From CAVYUC01 sp963816685 (lineage in GTDB: Bacteria > Bacteroidota > Bacteroidia > Bacteroidales > Prolixibacteraceae), in assembly GCA_963816685.1 (NCBI GenBank), contig CAWFMB010000012.1, positions 186,001-250,000 on the forward strand: a DNA stretch of 64,000 nt. Reading direction: 5' to 3'. A program made the translations under genes and the position numbers. Of this stretch, positions 34,544 through 44,132 are shown in pieces. A model generated the notes under the pieces. The model saw nothing but the letters and a program-made list of their open reading frames with translations. It did no database searches and was not told the origin of the DNA. Numbering within the stretch: position 1 is the stretch's first letter; every line of letters begins with the position of its first letter.

Positions 34544-36073
34544 ATGTTATCAGAAAAAGATAAACTTCAGATAAAAAAGCGCGGTAGCGAATTGCACACC
34601 ATCATCAAACAAATCGAAAATTTTAAACACGGCTTCCCTTATCTTCAGGTGGAAGATGCTGCATCTGTGGGAAACGGAATTATAAAATTAGACACCCGGC
34701 AGATAAAAAAAAGAAGCGATTTATTTGATGAAAAAGTGGAACGGGGAATAAAACCTCTGAAATTCGTTCCTGCCTCAGGGGCTGCAAGCCGAATGTTCAA
34801 GGCATTGTTTGAAGCATTGGAAGAATGCAGAAAAACAGATAATCCGGAAGAAGTTTTAATGAAGAATAAAACAGCACAACAATTTATTCAGCAAAAAGAA
34901 AAATTTGCATTTTACCCGGATCTTAAAAAAGTTATTCAGCAAAATAATGAAAAGGAAACTTGCCAAAACCTTATTGATTTTCTTTTAAATGAAAAGGGGT
35001 TGAATTACGGCACACTTCCGAAAGGATTGCTGAAATTCCATTCCTATAAAGAATTTAAGCGTACACCATTTGAAGAACATCTTGTGGAAGGCGCCAAATA
35101 TGCAAAAGATAAAGATGGAATCGTGCGGCTGCATTTTACTGTATCGCCTGAACACCGTCAGGGTTTCGAAACTTTATTACAGGAAGTAAAAGAAAAATAC
35201 GAAAATGAACTGAATGTAAAATTTGAAGTTTCATTCAGCTTGCAAAAACCTTCAACCGATACTGTTGCAGTGGATTTAAACAATGACCCATTCCGCGAAG
35301 AAGATGGAAGTTTGCTTTTCCGCCCGGGCGGTCACGGAGCACTCATTGAAAATCTGAATGATTTGGATGCCGATATTGTTTTCATTAAAAATATCGACAA
35401 TGTTGTACCCGATCATTTAAAACAAACAACAATAGATTACAAGAAAGCTTTGGCAGGAGTTTTGCTGAAGTATCAGGAAAAATTATTTATGTACCAGCAA
35501 CAGTTAAATGAAAAACATTATGTAGCTCTCGACAGCGGATTTTTAGCTGCTGCTTCAAACTTTCTAGAATATACGTTGAATACAAAACCTGAAAGTAACC
35601 ATTATTATACTGAACGGGAAGATTTGTACCAGTACCTGAAAGAGAAGTTTAACCGTCCGCTCCGCGTCTGCGGAATGGTTAAAAACGAAGGTGAACCGGG
35701 TGGAGGCCCCTTTTGGGCCAAAAACCCGGATGGTACCATTTCATTGCAGGTGGCAGAAAGCTCACAAATCGATCCTGAAAGCGTTCAGCAACAAAAAATT
35801 GCTAAAAATGCAACACATTTTAATCCGGTTGATTTAGTGTGTGGCATTAAAAATTACAAAAGAGAAAAATACAATCTCACTCAGTTTACCGACCCGGCAA
35901 CCGGTTTTATATCTAAAAAATCAAAAGATGGAAAAGATTTAAAAGCCCTGGAACTTCCCGGATTATGGAACGGAGCCATGAGTAACTGGAACACTCTTTT
36001 TGTAGAGGTACCCATTGAAACATTCAATCCGGTGAAAACCGTGAATGATTTGTTGCGCGATCAACACCTTTAG
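34544..36073 (+). CDS. DUF4301 protein
   Basis: A 509-residue protein of the Bacteroidota family DUF4301. The motif LKFVPASGAASRMFKALFEA near residue 85 resembles the nucleotide-binding start of sugar-nucleotide pyrophosphorylases, and LFRPGGHGALIENLNDLDAD with FIKNIDNVVPDHL is likewise pyrophosphorylase-like. It ends with GLWNGAMSNWNTLFVEVPIE. Nucleotidyltransferase activity is a guess from these motifs. Confidence 0.88.
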   Translation: MLSEKDKLQIKKRGSELHTIIKQIENFKHGFPYLQVEDAASVGNGIIKLDTRQIKKRSDLFDEKVERGIKPLKFVPASGAASRMFKALFEALEECRKTDNPEEVLMKNKTAQQFIQQKEKFAFYPDLKKVIQQNNEKETCQNLIDFLLNEKGLNYGTLPKGLLKFHSYKEFKRTPFEEHLVEGAKYAKDKDGIVRLHFTVSPEHRQGFETLLQEVKEKYENELNVKFEVSFSLQKPSTDTVAVDLNNDPFREEDGSLLFRPGGHGALIENLNDLDADIVFIKNIDNVVPDHLKQTTIDYKKALAGVLLKYQEKLFMYQQQLNEKHYVALDSGFLAAASNFLEYTLNTKPESNHYYTEREDLYQYLKEKFNRPLRVCGMVKNEGEPGGGPFWAKNPDGTISLQVAESSQIDPESVQQQKIAKNATHFNPVDLVCGIKNYKREKYNLTQFTDPATGFISKKSKDGKDLKALELPGLWNGAMSNWNTLFVEVPIETFNPVKTVNDLLRDQHL

Positions 36074-36128
36074 GTGTTTTTTTATCTCGGTTGAATTACT
36101 AATTTCGCAGACTCATTTTAATGGTCTT

Positions 36129-37550
36129 ATGAACGAAGAAGAAAGAAACTATTTCAGCGAAGAAGACATCAGCGAGGCACTAAGCCGGTTTAAAGAATCA
36201 ATGATCTCTGGCCGAAAAATATACTTCGATGTTTCAGAATTTGAGGCCATTGTTGAACAACTGATGGACGAGGGGGATTATAATACTTCCGAAATTGCAG
36301 TGAAGCAAGGTATTCAAATCCATCCTCACGCAGTAACCCTTCAATTGAAATACAGCCAGGTTTTGCTCAACAAAGGGTTGTACAAAAAGGCAATGAAATA
36401 CCTTGAACTTGCAGAAAAAGTTGAAGTCAATAATCCTGATGTCCACCTGATGAAAGGTTCGGCATGGCTCATTTTGGGCGAAGATCGCGCCGCTGAAAAA
36501 TCATTTGTACAAGCTGTAAAAACCGCCGGTGGCGACGAGGATGACATTCTCTACCACATCGGTTCTGCTTATGTGCAGGCAGGTGAAGTGCAAAAAGCAA
36601 TCAGTTTCTTCGAAAAAGCCCTCCTGGCGAATCCAACAAACGAAACAGCTCTTTACGAACTTGGATTCTTTAGTGATCAGCAGGGCGATTATGAAAAAAG
36701 TATTGAATACTACAACCGTTACCTCGATATCGATCCCTTTAATTATTCAACATGGTTTAACCTTGGAATAACATACAACAAAGCAGAAAAACATGATAAG
36801 GCTATTGAAGCATACCAGTTTGCACTTGCACTGAACGACGATTTTTACCAGGCTGAATTCAATATTGCCAATGCTTATGCCAACGCAGGAAACTATAGAA
36901 AAGCAATATCAAAATATTTTGAATACCTGAAACTGGAGCCAAATAACGATGATGCTTACTGCTACATTGGCGAATGCTACCTCAATCTTGAAAATTACCG
37001 GAAAGCTGAAAAATACTACCACCAAGCCATTAAGATGAACAGGGAAAATGATACCGCCTGGTTTGGTATCGGACTCATTATGTGGGTTGAAAAGAAATAT
37101 GCCGAAAGTGTGGTATTTATGAAAAAGGCACTGAGGATAGATAACTCGAATCCGGAATACTGGTTGACACTTGCAAAAATTTATGCAGATTACGACCGCC
37201 TTGCTGAAGCAGAGAAAGCTCTTAAAAAAGCAGTTAAACTTGAACCTGAAAACAGCGAAATCTGGCTTACTTCAGTCGATGTTTACATGAAAGAGGGACA
37301 ATTAAAAAATGCAATCCGCATTTTGGAAACTGCAATTGTAAAAAACGACGACGTAGTTTTAAAATACCGCCTGACAGCTTTGCTGCTTGAAAACAAAAAT
37401 GAAACTGAAGCTTTGGAATTCCTTGAATCAGCGATGGAACAGGATTTTATCCAGTTAAATTATCTTTTCGATGTCTATCCGAAAGCCAGGAAAAATAAAC
37501 AGGTAAGTAATCTCATCGATAAGTTTAAAGAAAAATTCGGGGAAAATTAA
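36129..37550 (+). CDS. Tetratricopeptide-repeat protein
   Basis: A 473-residue protein built almost wholly of TPR units, for example AVKQGIQIHPHAVTLQLKYS, KALLANPTNETALYELGFF, YYNRYLDIDPFNYSTWFNLG and YFEYLKLEPNNDDAYCYIGE. No signal peptide, so probably a cytoplasmic scaffold; the partner is unknown. The ATG at 36129 is chosen because the frame upstream of it overlaps the DUF4301 gene and is not TPR-like. Confidence 0.9.
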   Translation: MNEEERNYFSEEDISEALSRFKESMISGRKIYFDVSEFEAIVEQLMDEGDYNTSEIAVKQGIQIHPHAVTLQLKYSQVLLNKGLYKKAMKYLELAEKVEVNNPDVHLMKGSAWLILGEDRAAEKSFVQAVKTAGGDEDDILYHIGSAYVQAGEVQKAISFFEKALLANPTNETALYELGFFSDQQGDYEKSIEYYNRYLDIDPFNYSTWFNLGITYNKAEKHDKAIEAYQFALALNDDFYQAEFNIANAYANAGNYRKAISKYFEYLKLEPNNDDAYCYIGECYLNLENYRKAEKYYHQAIKMNRENDTAWFGIGLIMWVEKKYAESVVFMKKALRIDNSNPEYWLTLAKIYADYDRLAEAEKALKKAVKLEPENSEIWLTSVDVYMKEGQLKNAIRILETAIVKNDDVVLKYRLTALLLENKNETEALEFLESAMEQDFIQLNYLFDVYPKARKNKQVSNLIDKFKEKFGEN

Positions 37551-37783
37551 TCTCGCAGCCTGCAGAAAATTTGTTTCAGTAAGCATCTTTTTATTGAAAT
37601 ACCTCCGGTTTATCTACTTTAAATGGATTTGCTTTTAAAGTCATTTAAAAGTTTACAACCTAATTTCGCAATTTTGAAAAAAATACCTGCTCATACAATA
37701 TTGCAGGGATTGATTCTACACGAACACTACTCCCCTGCTATCTGCAGATTTAAAATGTTTGTGAATTCTGCTTTCCTGCAGTG

Positions 37784-38362
37784 TTACTTCCAGTATTCAA
37801 TTATTTTACCGTTTTGCCCAAAAACAGGGTCGCGTTTGGGTAAAGGCAATTCTGCAATATTTTTTCTTGCTTTTTCAAGTTCCTCTTCTTTACCGTAATT
37901 CATATCGTAATTCTGACCGTCGGGATAAGCACCGACAACAGCAAAACCATCGCCCGAATCAATTCGCTTGTGTGCTGTTCCTACCGGTAAAACCACCAAA
38001 TCTCCTTTTTCTATACGTAATGTTTTACTGTTGGGGCCACCAAGCTGAACTTCAGCCCATCCACTATAAACCCCAAGTGCCTCATGTGCAGTTGTATGAT
38101 AATGGTGATAATTAAAAATACCATTTCTCCATGAATTGTTCCAGTTATTTTCCGCCAAAACTTTCTCAATCACTGTAGCAGGATCACCTTCTTCAAAATT
38201 GAAAACTTTTTTATAAAGAAGCACCGGCAGTTTAGGGTTATTCGGAAAATTCCCGTTTTCATTTAATTGAAGTGTAATTATTTCAGTATTCTTAGTTGTT
38301 TGTGCATCCATTTTACTGAGATTAAAAAAATTTAGTACAATAAAAAATATAATTAACTTCAT
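37784..38362 (-). CDS. Exported cupin-domain protein
   Basis: A 192-residue protein with an N-terminal signal peptide (LIIFFIVLNFFNLSKMDAQ). The cupin barrel shows metal-type His residues in YHHYHTTAHEALGVYSG and the second motif GDLVVLPVGTAHKRID. It resembles the YjlB-like cupin family. Its substrate is unknown. The ATG at 38392 is an in-frame alternative adding 10 residues. Confidence 0.8.
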   Translation of the reverse strand: MKLIIFFIVLNFFNLSKMDAQTTKNTEIITLQLNENGNFPNNPKLPVLLYKKVFNFEEGDPATVIEKVLAENNWNNSWRNGIFNYHHYHTTAHEALGVYSGWAEVQLGGPNSKTLRIEKGDLVVLPVGTAHKRIDSGDGFAVVGAYPDGQNYDMNYGKEEELEKARKNIAELPLPKRDPVFGQNGKIIEYWK

Positions 38363-38392
38363 TTTTGAAACGTTTAGCTGATTTAATTTCAT

Positions 38393-39109
38393 AACAACTT
38401 ATCCTTTGCTTTTGTTATTATTGCTCCTGACAATTGACTGTTAAACATTGTATATTCTTTATAGAAAATCCCTTGAAATGGGTTAATTGCCTGTAAACAC
38501 TGTACAAACAATAAAACATGAAAAGTGAAAATAAAATTTGATTTGGAAGACAAAGTCATTGGTTTTGTTTTCATGAACGATGAAACAATTCAAAAACCAT
38601 TCTCAACAGAACGTTAATATCAATGATCAGGACAAATGTCAGGAAGGGAAATTTTTCTGCATTAAATCAGGATGAAATACAAGTTGCTGAATTCTAACCT
38701 GAACTATTCATAAATTTTCAAAAATATGAATAAAGTTCAGGTTAGTCCCGACTTAGATGAAGTTAAACTTTTATTAAAAGTTTTTACGTAATCTTAGTCG
38801 TTGTCGGAGACAGGGATTATATAGGTATAATCCGGGCTAAAAAGTCTTTATTCATAAAAAGCAAATTATACGTAAAGAATGAAGCTTAACATAGTTTTGC
38901 ATGAGAACAATTATTAAAAAACAATTAATAAATCTGCCAGCTGGTACTTCTGTTCTTCTTGAAAATGAAGAATTAATTGCCATATTTGCGAAAAATGTAA
39001 AAACGGCCAAGTCTAATTTATAAAATATTGAATTCCAGGAATGGTATATTTAATGTCTGAAATTGGAATGACAATATCCAGTATTCAATAACAAATCTTT
39101 AACAGCAGA
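38393..39109. other. 717-nt gap with a long inverted repeat and a possible 40-codon ORF
   Basis: A near-perfect inverted repeat lies at 38694-38745: CTAACCTGAACT-ATTCATA pairs with TATGAATAAAGTTCAGGTTAG, with a 2-nt bulge and a 12-nt loop, and no T tract. A short frame at 38901-39023 (MRTIIKKQLINLPAGTSVLL onwards) is preceded by TAGTTTTG at 38892-38899, too close for a normal leader. Nothing else is recognised. Confidence 0.4.
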
Positions 39110-40066
39110 ATGAACAGAAATACAAAAGATTACATGGTATTAGTGCTAAAAGGAATGGCAATGGGCGCCGCCGATGTGGTGCCTGGTGTTTCAGGAGGCA
39201 CAATCGCTTTTATAACCGGGATTTACGAAGAACTCATCAATTCAATAAAATCAGTAAATATCCGGGCGGCAAAATTGTTGTTTTCCGGAAAAATCACCGA
39301 ATTCTGGAAACACATTAACGGTACATTTTTATTGAGCGTTTTGCTTGGGATTGCAATCAGTATATTCTCCCTTGCAAAAGGCCTTGAATTTCTACTCGGT
39401 CATTATCCAATTCTTGTCTGGGCATTTTTCTTTGGACTAATAGTGGCCTCGGCAATTTACGTTGCGCGTTACATCAAAAAATGGAATGCAGGTACTGTTA
39501 TTGCCGGAATTGCCGGAATTGTAGTGGCATATTTCATCACTGTTGTCTCACCGGCCGAAGCCAATACAACCTGGTGGTTTATTTTTATTTCGGGAGCAAT
39601 TGCAATTTGCGCAATGATTTTACCTGGTATATCAGGTAGTTTTATACTGGTTTTGCTTGGCATGTACAAATTCATTCTCGAAGCTGTCGGAAATTTACAA
39701 ATTGCAGTTTTGCTTGTATTCTTAATTGGAGCAGCTATCGGAATAATTGCATTCTCAAATGTTTTATCCTGGCTCCTGAAAAAGTACCACAACATTACGA
39801 TCGCAGTGCTGGCAGGTTTTATGCTTGGTTCGCTGAATAAAGTATGGCCATGGAAAGAGGTTGTTAAAACCTTTACCGACCGGCACGGAGAAATAAAACC
39901 ACTGGTTGAATCAAATATTTTACCTCATACTTACGAACAGATAACCGGTAAAGAATCGATGCTTTCAGGAGCCTTGATGCTGGTAGTTTTTGGTTTTGCA
40001 CTTATTTTTATAATCGAAGGTTTAACTAAACCCAAAAAAAATAAAAAATGGAAAGATACGGTTTGA
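39110..40066 (+). CDS. DUF368 (PopT-type) polyprenyl-phosphate transporter
   Basis: A 318-residue polytopic membrane protein of the DUF368 family: GMAMGAADVVPGVSGGTIAF at the N-terminus and the related MILPGISGSFILVLLGMYKF in the second half, an internal repeat typical of the family. DUF368/PopT proteins have been linked to recycling undecaprenyl phosphate across the inner membrane. The 3' end overlaps aroE by 19 nt. Confidence 0.88.
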   Translation: MNRNTKDYMVLVLKGMAMGAADVVPGVSGGTIAFITGIYEELINSIKSVNIRAAKLLFSGKITEFWKHINGTFLLSVLLGIAISIFSLAKGLEFLLGHYPILVWAFFFGLIVASAIYVARYIKKWNAGTVIAGIAGIVVAYFITVVSPAEANTTWWFIFISGAIAICAMILPGISGSFILVLLGMYKFILEAVGNLQIAVLLVFLIGAAIGIIAFSNVLSWLLKKYHNITIAVLAGFMLGSLNKVWPWKEVVKTFTDRHGEIKPLVESNILPHTYEQITGKESMLSGALMLVVFGFALIFIIEGLTKPKKNKKWKDTV

Positions 40067-40800
40067 TTGGCTATCCTTTGACACATTCGTTTTCGAAACG
40101 TTTTTTCACCGAAAAATTTGAAAACGAAAATATAAATTCAACTTACGAAAATTTTGAAATTGACAACATCAGTAAATTTCCGGAAGTCATTAAAAATAAT
40201 CCGGAGTTAACCGGGCTGAATGTGACCATCCCTTACAAGGAACAAGTAATTCAATATCTTGATGAATTAAACGATGCAGCAAAGGAAATTGGCGCAGTAA
40301 ATACAGTAAAAATTTCACGAAAAGAAGGCAACATCTTTTTAAAGGGTTTTAATACCGATGCATTTGGTTTTGAAACTTCTTTAAAACCTTTGTTGAAAGA
40401 ATACCACAAAAAGGCGCTGATACTTGGAACAGGAGGCGCTTCCAAAGCATTGAAATATGTACTCCGGAAACTTAATATTGATTTTATTTCAGCTTCAATT
40501 GAAGAACTAAAGGAAAACGAAATCCGGTACGAAGAAATTGACAGGAATATGATTGGAGAACGATTGCTGATCATTAATGCAACTCCGCTCGGAACTTTCC
40601 CAAAAAGTGAAACTTTTCCGCCTGTTCCGTATGAATTTTTAACCGGTCGTCATTTATTGTTCGATTTGGTATACAATCCGGAAGTAACAATGTTTATGAA
40701 AAAAGGCAAGGCAAAAGGCGCAACGGTAAAAAACGGGTACGAAATGTTGTTGCTGCAAGCCCTTAAATCATACGAAATCTGGAACAGCGAAACCCCATAA
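40048..40800 (+). CDS. aroE: Shikimate dehydrogenase
   Basis: A 250-residue enzyme reducing 3-dehydroshikimate to shikimate with NADPH. Substrate-binding LTHSFSKRFF near residue 11, catalytic Lys64 in GLNVTIPYKEQV, IGAVNTVKI, GFNTDAFGFETS and cofactor motif ILGTGGASKALKY are all present. It has the short length common in Bacteroidota. It overlaps the DUF368 gene and is therefore in the same transcript. Confidence 0.94.
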   Translation: MERYGLIGYPLTHSFSKRFFTEKFENENINSTYENFEIDNISKFPEVIKNNPELTGLNVTIPYKEQVIQYLDELNDAAKEIGAVNTVKISRKEGNIFLKGFNTDAFGFETSLKPLLKEYHKKALILGTGGASKALKYVLRKLNIDFISASIEELKENEIRYEEIDRNMIGERLLIINATPLGTFPKSETFPPVPYEFLTGRHLLFDLVYNPEVTMFMKKGKAKGATVKNGYEMLLLQALKSYEIWNSETP

Positions 40801-40900
40801 AAGTGCAACAGTTTATTAATGTTCATATTTAATCTGTTTCACAATTAAACAATTTACCGGTTTTGCCCTTTATCAATTTTACAATTTATCAATTTAGTAC

Positions 40901-41371
40901 ATGGATAAAAAAAATATATTGTTCGTTTGCATGGGAAATATTTGCCGCTCACCAAGTGCTGAGGCAGTTTTTAAGGGACTTGTAAAAAAGGAGGGCCTTG
41001 CAGAACAGTTTGAGATTGATTCGGCTGGAACAGGTGCCTGGCACATAGGCCAACCTGCCGACAAACGGATGCAAAAACATGCAATAAAAAGAAACTATAA
41101 TCTTACAAGCATTTCGCGGCAGTTTGATCCTGAAACTGATTTTGACCGCTTTGAATTGATAATTGCGATGGATGATGAAAATGTTGCAACATTGAAAAGC
41201 TTTGCCCGAAATTCAGATGAACTGAATAAAATTCACAAAATCACCGATTATAGTCGTGAATGGAACTATACTGAAATTCCCGACCCGTATTATGGCGGCG
41301 AAGAAGGTTTTGAATTGGTCCTTGATTTACTGGAGGATTCGTGCCGGGGACTTCTGGATAAAGTAAAATAA
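40901..41371 (+). CDS. Low-molecular-weight protein tyrosine phosphatase
   Basis: A 156-residue LMW-PTP. The active-site loop CMGNICRS is at residues 10-17 (Cys10, Arg16), with DSAGTGAWHIGQPADKRM following and the general-acid Asp in EIPDPYYGG near residue 127. The substrate is unknown; related enzymes regulate exopolysaccharide kinases. It lies 100 nt after aroE, with AT-rich direct repeats (CAATTTTACAATTTATCAAT) in the gap. Confidence 0.93.
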   Translation: MDKKNILFVCMGNICRSPSAEAVFKGLVKKEGLAEQFEIDSAGTGAWHIGQPADKRMQKHAIKRNYNLTSISRQFDPETDFDRFELIIAMDDENVATLKSFARNSDELNKIHKITDYSREWNYTEIPDPYYGGEEGFELVLDLLEDSCRGLLDKVK

Positions 41372-41388
41372 TACCTGTAGTTTTTGTG

Positions 41389-42096
41389 CTATTCAATAAT
41401 TTGAACAGAAATAGATACAATTCCGATCTGTTTTTCAAGCGCATCCGATAAACCTTTAATATCATGCCCTTTTTTAACATTTACAACAAATGTTAGTTTA
41501 TCATTCGCTTTATTTACATTCCGTTCAAAACCGGTTGTAACAATTTTTATATTTTGATTTTTTAGAATTTCTTTTGCGGCGTCAATATCCGTCTCCCTTT
41601 TGTTAACCACTAATTCGATTTTACGCAAAGTGCGTTCTTTAAACAGGCGCTTTTCAAAAAAATCCATAATTGTCAGCGCAAAAAGAATAACAACCGCACC
41701 AATAATACTGACAATGAACATACCGGCACCAACTGCAAGTCCAATTGCTGCCATTGCCCAAATTGATGCTGCAGTTGTGAGCCCTTTTATATCGGTTCCG
41801 AATTTTAATATTGCCCCTGCTCCCAAAAATCCAATTCCCGAAACTACCTGTGCGGCAATCCTACCCGGATCACCATTTTGAAAATTGGTGAAAGTTTGAG
41901 GAATAAAAATGGAAATCAGCATTACCATTGTTGAACCTATACTTATTAAAATATGGGTTCGCATTCCGGCTGGCTGGTGATGGGCTTCACGCTCAATTCC
42001 TACGAGCATACCCAAAACAAAACTGAATAAAATCCGCACAAACGAAGTTTCCCAGTTGATTTCATTTGAATTAAGAATCCCGCTGATGTTTTCCAT
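41389..42096 (-). CDS. MgtC/SapB-family membrane protein
   Basis: A 235-residue protein. The N-terminal part has MgtC-type membrane helices with SFVLGMLVGIEREAHHQPAG, MRTHILISIGSTMVMLISIF, GFLGAGAILKFG and GLTTAASIWAMAAIGLAVG. The C-terminal about 85 residues form a soluble ACT-like domain. MgtC proteins are linked to magnesium limitation and ATP homeostasis; the exact role is unknown. Confidence 0.93.
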   Translation of the reverse strand: MENISGILNSNEINWETSFVRILFSFVLGMLVGIEREAHHQPAGMRTHILISIGSTMVMLISIFIPQTFTNFQNGDPGRIAAQVVSGIGFLGAGAILKFGTDIKGLTTAASIWAMAAIGLAVGAGMFIVSIIGAVVILFALTIMDFFEKRLFKERTLRKIELVVNKRETDIDAAKEILKNQNIKIVTTGFERNVNKANDKLTFVVNVKKGHDIKGLSDALEKQIGIVSISVQIIE

Positions 42097-42209
42097 TTTT
42101 CAAATTTTTCAATTTTCCCTTTCAAAAAAAAGAAGAAAGATGTATTTCTGTAAAACAACTTCTGAGTTTGTAAAGTTGATGTTATGCTCGGTTCAGTTTT
42201 CCAGCTTAA

Positions 42210-42674
42210 TTATTCAAAATGGTAAAGAAAAGTAACCAATGCATCATAAGCAGGCTTTTTCTGTCCTTCGATATCCACAATTATTTTCACCTGAATTTTA
42301 GCAATTCCCCTTAAATTCTTAATGTCGTGTAAAAAAACAGTTGCCTTGATTTTATCATTTACCAGAACAGGTTGTTGAAACCGGAGTTTTTCTATCCCGT
42401 AATTCACAATCATCTTCACATTACGTACATCAACAATTGAATACCACAGGTAGGTTAGCATTGAAACAGTAAGATAACCATGAGCAATTGTACTTTTAAA
42501 CGGCGACTCACTTGCAGCCCGCTCCGGATCGGTATGAATCCACTGGTAATCAAGTGTAGCATCTGCAAATTTATCAATTTGATCCTGGGTAATCGGAATG
42601 TATGCAGAAACTCCGATTTTCTTTCCCAGTAGTGCTTCAAACTCTTCGTAATTATTAATGATAGTTTTTCCCAT
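42210..42674 (-). CDS. MaoC-like dehydratase
   Basis: A 154-residue hot-dog-fold protein. The hydratase motif appears as YQWIHTDPERAA (catalytic Asp/His region) with TIAHGYLTVSMLTYL. It probably hydrates an enoyl-CoA. The ATG at 42674 is chosen because the upstream in-frame sequence is hydrophobic and contains a -7-like TTTACTTTGC on the minus strand. Confidence 0.9.
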   Translation of the reverse strand: MGKTIINNYEEFEALLGKKIGVSAYIPITQDQIDKFADATLDYQWIHTDPERAASESPFKSTIAHGYLTVSMLTYLWYSIVDVRNVKMIVNYGIEKLRFQQPVLVNDKIKATVFLHDIKNLRGIAKIQVKIIVDIEGQKKPAYDALVTFLYHFE

Positions 42675-42875
42675 AATCAGATATTTTAAGCTGCATGCAA
42701 AGTAAATGATTAAAACCAGTATCAACCCTTACTTGTACCGGTAACTTTCAAAATTTATACAACGGTTTATAAATAAATATTGAATTTTAAGCCCTCTTGT
42801 TCCAAATTTAAATTGAATCAGGATATTTCATTAATTTTCTCACCTTTGTATCCGGTTTCATCCAAAAAACAAAAA

Positions 42876-43832
42876 GTGAATAATTTTTTAAAAAGCACAA
42901 TATTTTTGGCCATTCTGGCTTGCTGGTTATGGTCAACTGCTTTTGTTGGTGTTAAAATTGGATTACAATATCATACCCCATTGCAGTTTGCCGGTATCCG
43001 GTTTTTTATCTCAGGATTGTTAATTTTCTTTTATTTCGGAAAACCCGCCCGTTTTTTTGCTGAATTAAAATCGAACATCAAATTTATTCTTTTAATTGCA
43101 CTTGTACAGATATTTACACAGTACGCACTGTTTTACAGTGGATTAAATCTTGTCCCAAGTGCACTTGGCGCAATGATAATTGGTTCATCGCCATTATTTG
43201 TAGCAATTGTAGCCCACTTTGCTTTCCACAACGACAAAATGACCTGGATGAAAACATTCAGTATTTTAATTGGTGTAGCCGGAATTGCAATAATAACCCT
43301 TGGCCGCTCAAAAGTAAAAATGAAGGGTGAACTTGAATTGCTTGGAATTGGATTACTTTTGGTTAACAACTTTATTTCAGGATATTCAAATGTGCTGATT
43401 GCAAAATCACCGGCAAAAATGTCACCGGTTGTTTTAAGTTCCACCTCACTAACTATTGGCGGACTGATGCTTTTCTTTGTTTCAATACCCGTGGAAGGAA
43501 TTTATCTGGGACCTTTTCCCCCAACCTATTATTATGCACTTGCATGGCTTAGTTTTTTATCGGCTGCGGCTATTACAATCTGGTATTCTTTGTTAAAGAG
43601 ACCAAATGTAAAAGTTTCTGTTTTGAATGTGTGGAAATTTCTTATTCCTGTTTCGGGAGCTATTTTAAGCTGGATAATTATAGAAAATGAAAAACCTGAT
43701 TTGATGTCGGTGCTCGGAATGGCAGTAATTGCTGTTTCTCTTGTTACTCTCAGCCTGTCGAACCGTCGTGAACGGCTTCAAACAGTGCGTGAAAAAAAAC
43801 TGCTCCATAAGCCGCCAAATCAAAATGAATAA
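42876..43832 (+). CDS. EamA/DMT-family transporter
   Basis: A 318-residue inner-membrane protein with ten predicted helices in two EamA repeats: FLAILACWLWSTAFVGVKIG with FAGIRFFISG, and later LTIGGLMLFFVSIPVEG with GAILSWIIIENEKPDL. Substrate unknown. GTG at 42876 is the likely start; the frame could begin at an ATG at 42780, but that extension is hydrophilic and contains CACCTTTG (42841-42848), a -7-like element. Confidence 0.85.
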   Translation: MNNFLKSTIFLAILACWLWSTAFVGVKIGLQYHTPLQFAGIRFFISGLLIFFYFGKPARFFAELKSNIKFILLIALVQIFTQYALFYSGLNLVPSALGAMIIGSSPLFVAIVAHFAFHNDKMTWMKTFSILIGVAGIAIITLGRSKVKMKGELELLGIGLLLVNNFISGYSNVLIAKSPAKMSPVVLSSTSLTIGGLMLFFVSIPVEGIYLGPFPPTYYYALAWLSFLSAAAITIWYSLLKRPNVKVSVLNVWKFLIPVSGAILSWIIIENEKPDLMSVLGMAVIAVSLVTLSLSNRRERLQTVREKKLLHKPPNQNE

Positions 43833-43840
43833 CATATTTC

Positions 43841-44132
43841 ATCTAACTGAATTAGGCATTTAATAAATACTTCTAATATTCTGGTGCTTAGATTGAACCC
43901 TTTCGAGGGTTCTCCCTTTATCGGCATATTTTTCCGTATGTTTCACATACGGCTATTTTTGTATCACCCTTTTCAGGGTGGGATCGGCTTTTAAAATCCG
44001 TTTGCGGATTGAACAAAAATAGCCGTCCCGATGTTTCGGGACGGTTACTGTAATATGTCAAATAACAATCCTTAAGGGATTGAACGGAAAAACATGTTGT
44101 GTATTAGTTAAATGCCTAATTCAATCATCTAA
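43841..44132. mobile_element. MITE-like element with terminal inverted repeats and a six-hairpin array
   Basis: Near-perfect inverted repeats of 23 nt bound the element: TGAATTAGGCATTTAA at 43848-43863 with its complement ending at 44123. ATCTAA stands on both outer flanks (43841-43846 and 44127-44132), a possible target duplication. Inside are six short hairpins in a row: GAACCC/GGGTTC (43895), CCGTATG/CATACGG (43934), CACCCT/AGGGTG (43965), AATCCG/CGGATT (43995), CCGTCCCGA/TCGGGACGG (44023) and CAATCC/GGATTG (44067), separated by partly conserved spacers. It has no coding capacity. It sits at the 3' end of the beta-helix gene. A partial relative is at 1707-1805. Confidence 0.75.

Noticed and set aside
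38389..38574. 61-codon minus-strand frame upstream of the cupin gene
   Set aside because: Low-complexity, overlaps the cupin start by a few bases, and has no family features.
43885..44095. Possible CRISPR array, because GATTGAAC words recur
   Set aside because: Spacing is irregular, the repeated words are short, the blocks between them are hairpins and not unique spacers, and no cas genes are present.
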